A DNA stretch of 64,000 bases from Streptomyces sp. NBC_00433 (GTDB lineage Bacteria; Actinomycetota; Actinomycetes; Streptomycetales; Streptomycetaceae). Positions 62,993-64,000 of this stretch are shown here, piece after piece; the first letter of the stretch is position 1; the number at the start of each line of letters is the position of its first letter. Made by a program: the position numbers and the translations under genes. Location: NCBI GenBank assembly GCA_036015235.1, contig CP107926.1:2542001-2606000 (forward strand), read 5' to 3'. The notes beneath the pieces are model-generated. The model was not told where the DNA came from, made no database searches, and saw nothing but the letters and a program-made list of their open reading frames with translations.

Positions 62993-63039
62993 ACCACTAC
63001 CCGTGGGGGCCGGGCCCTATCCAACCACTAGATGTGGTG
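62993..63039 (-). promoter_or_regulatory. Paired NrdR boxes upstream of nrdR
   Basis: ACCACTACCCGTGGGG (62993-63008) and ACCACTAGATGTGGTG (63024-63039) share the NrdR-box frame (ACxxCxAxATxTxG-type dyad). They start exactly 31 bp apart, three helical turns, as in known NrdR operators. Confidence 0.65.
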
Positions 63040-63281
63040 GAGTGGATTCAAGCGGCTCATCGCGCGTGTCGCAAGTCGCCGACCGTACGCGACCGCGTCC
63101 GCTCCGTGTCCCGGCGCCGGAGGGTCGCCGGTGACACACTGGGGTTCGGCGCCGCCGGAGCGTCACACCGGACGCCGGGTCGGGCGGGGGCGGCCGTTAC
63201 GCGGCGGACACAGGGGTCGAACTTCCATTCGATCAATACACCCGGTACCTTGATCACGTCAGCGGATTTATGCAAATTCAC

Positions 63282-63297
63282 TCGAACGTGTGTTTGG
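63282..63297 (+). promoter_or_regulatory. LexA (SOS) box upstream of lexA
   Basis: TCGAACGTGTGTTTGG is two bases from the actinobacterial SOS consensus TCGAACNNNNGTTCGA. It lies 103 bases before the lexA GTG, consistent with autoregulation. Confidence 0.6.
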
Positions 63298-63399
63298 CGC
63301 AACCTTTCGAAACCCACTACCGTTGTACTAACTGCCCGCGGCTGCGAAGCGGGCCTCCCGCAGTTCATGCGGTGGGAGAACATCTCGAAAGGGGCCGCC

Positions 63400-64000
63400 G
63401 TGACCACCGCCGCAGAGAGCGCCACAGCGACATTGACCGCCCATGACCGCTCCCCGGATCGAATCGGCCCGTTGGACGTGATGAACGAAGAGAACAGCCC
63501 GAAGCCCGCGCGCTCACTTCCCGGACGGCCCCCGGGTATTCGCGCCGACAGCTCCGGCCTCACCGAACGCCAGCGCAGGGTCATCGAAGTCATCAGGGAT
63601 TCGGTCCAGCGCCGCGGATACCCCCCGTCCATGCGGGAAATCGGCCAGGCCGTGGGCCTGTCCAGTACGTCGTCGGTCGCTCATCAGCTGATGGCACTGG
63701 AGCGCAAGGGCTTCCTGCGCCGTGACCCGCACCGCCCCCGGGCGTACGAGGTGCGTGCCTCAGACGCGGGGCACCCCCAGCCCACCGACACCTCGGGCAA
63801 GCCGTCGGCCTCCTACGTACCGCTGGTCGGCCGGATCGCGGCGGGCGGGCCGATCCTCGCCGAGGAGTCGGTCGAGGACGTCTTCCCGCTGCCCCGGCAA
63901 CTCGTCGGCGACGGCGAGCTGTTCGTGCTCAAGGTCGTCGGTGACTCGATGATCGAGGCCGCCATCTGCGACGGCGACTGGGTCACCGTCCGCCGCCAGC
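63400..64000 (+). CDS. lexA: LexA repressor (C-terminus beyond window)
   Basis: GTG 63400 follows AAAGGGG. The frame reads [20 protein letters not shown], a Streptomyces-type long lead, then the winged helix ([40 protein letters not shown]). The self-cleavage site is Ala-Gly in GRIAAGGPI and the catalytic Ser is in VVGDSM. The window ends at VTVRRQ, before the catalytic Lys. LexA represses SOS repair genes until RecA-ssDNA triggers cleavage. It is divergent from nrdRJ, with candidate NrdR boxes and a LexA box between them. Confidence 0.95.
   Translation, partial: MTTAAESATATLTAHDRSPDRIGPLDVMNEENSPKPARSLPGRPPGIRADSSGLTERQRRVIEVIRDSVQRRGYPPSMREIGQAVGLSSTSSVAHQLMALERKGFLRRDPHRPRAYEVRASDAGHPQPTDTSGKPSASYVPLVGRIAAGGPILAEESVEDVFPLPRQLVGDGELFVLKVVGDSMIEAAICDGDWVTVRRQ

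Overview
The window reads as chromosomal DNA of a Streptomyces-type actinomycete. It is very GC-rich with many GTG starts. It carries the Streptomyces principal sigma factor hrdB with its Lys/Ala-rich insert, a B12-dependent ribonucleotide reductase (nrdJ) paired with nrdR, lexA, rnhB, a ParE-type topoisomerase subunit and a Pls/PosA-type membrane NRPS. No tRNA, rRNA or CRISPR array was seen.

Layout. (1) 1-5.3 kb: a truncated secreted BNR-type propeller protein, a GtrA-family membrane protein, and a secreted Vgb-like propeller with four Ig-like repeats. (2) 5.5-18.8 kb: a dense conflict-type cluster. A macro-domain protein overlaps a Xre/MbcA-type antitoxin and a RES-domain toxin, followed by a 1254-residue CHAT protease. 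A caspase-fold protease converges on it. Then come a 159-residue unknown, a coiled-coil protein with two membrane helices, two small translationally coupled proteins and a Ycf46-like AAA+ ATPase. I know of no named system with this set. (3) 18.8-31.9 kb: an accessory island bounded and subdivided by three same-orientation copies of the 3' end of parE. It holds an XRE regulator, a minimal RiPP-like cassette (29-residue peptide, PqqD-M50 membrane protease, TPR protein), a broken aldo/keto reductase, a MarR/esterase pair inside inverted IS5-type ends, an intact IS481-family element, and recombinase remnants. (4) 31.9-64 kb: conserved core from parE, hrdB, a FadR-type regulator, an ABC protein, Nudix, peptidases, NRPS and RecQ to rnhB, an ADP-ribosylglycohydrolase, a TetR/SDR module, nrdJ-nrdR and lexA (cut by the window end).

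How the genes may work together. In the conflict cluster, RES enzymes of the Xre-RES family act on NAD+ or use it for ADP-ribosylation, and macro domains bind or remove ADP-ribose. CHAT and caspase folds are regulated proteases, and a AAA+ ATPase with a membrane coiled-coil partner could sense or remodel. This suggests a protease-armed, NAD+-centred abortive or regulated-death system; that is inference from domains and gene order. In the island, the parE-tail copies and a tyrosine-recombinase C-terminus about 100 bp from parE suggest repeated integration at the 3' end of parE. In the core, candidate NrdR boxes and a LexA box in the nrdR-lexA spacer fit the expected control of those genes.
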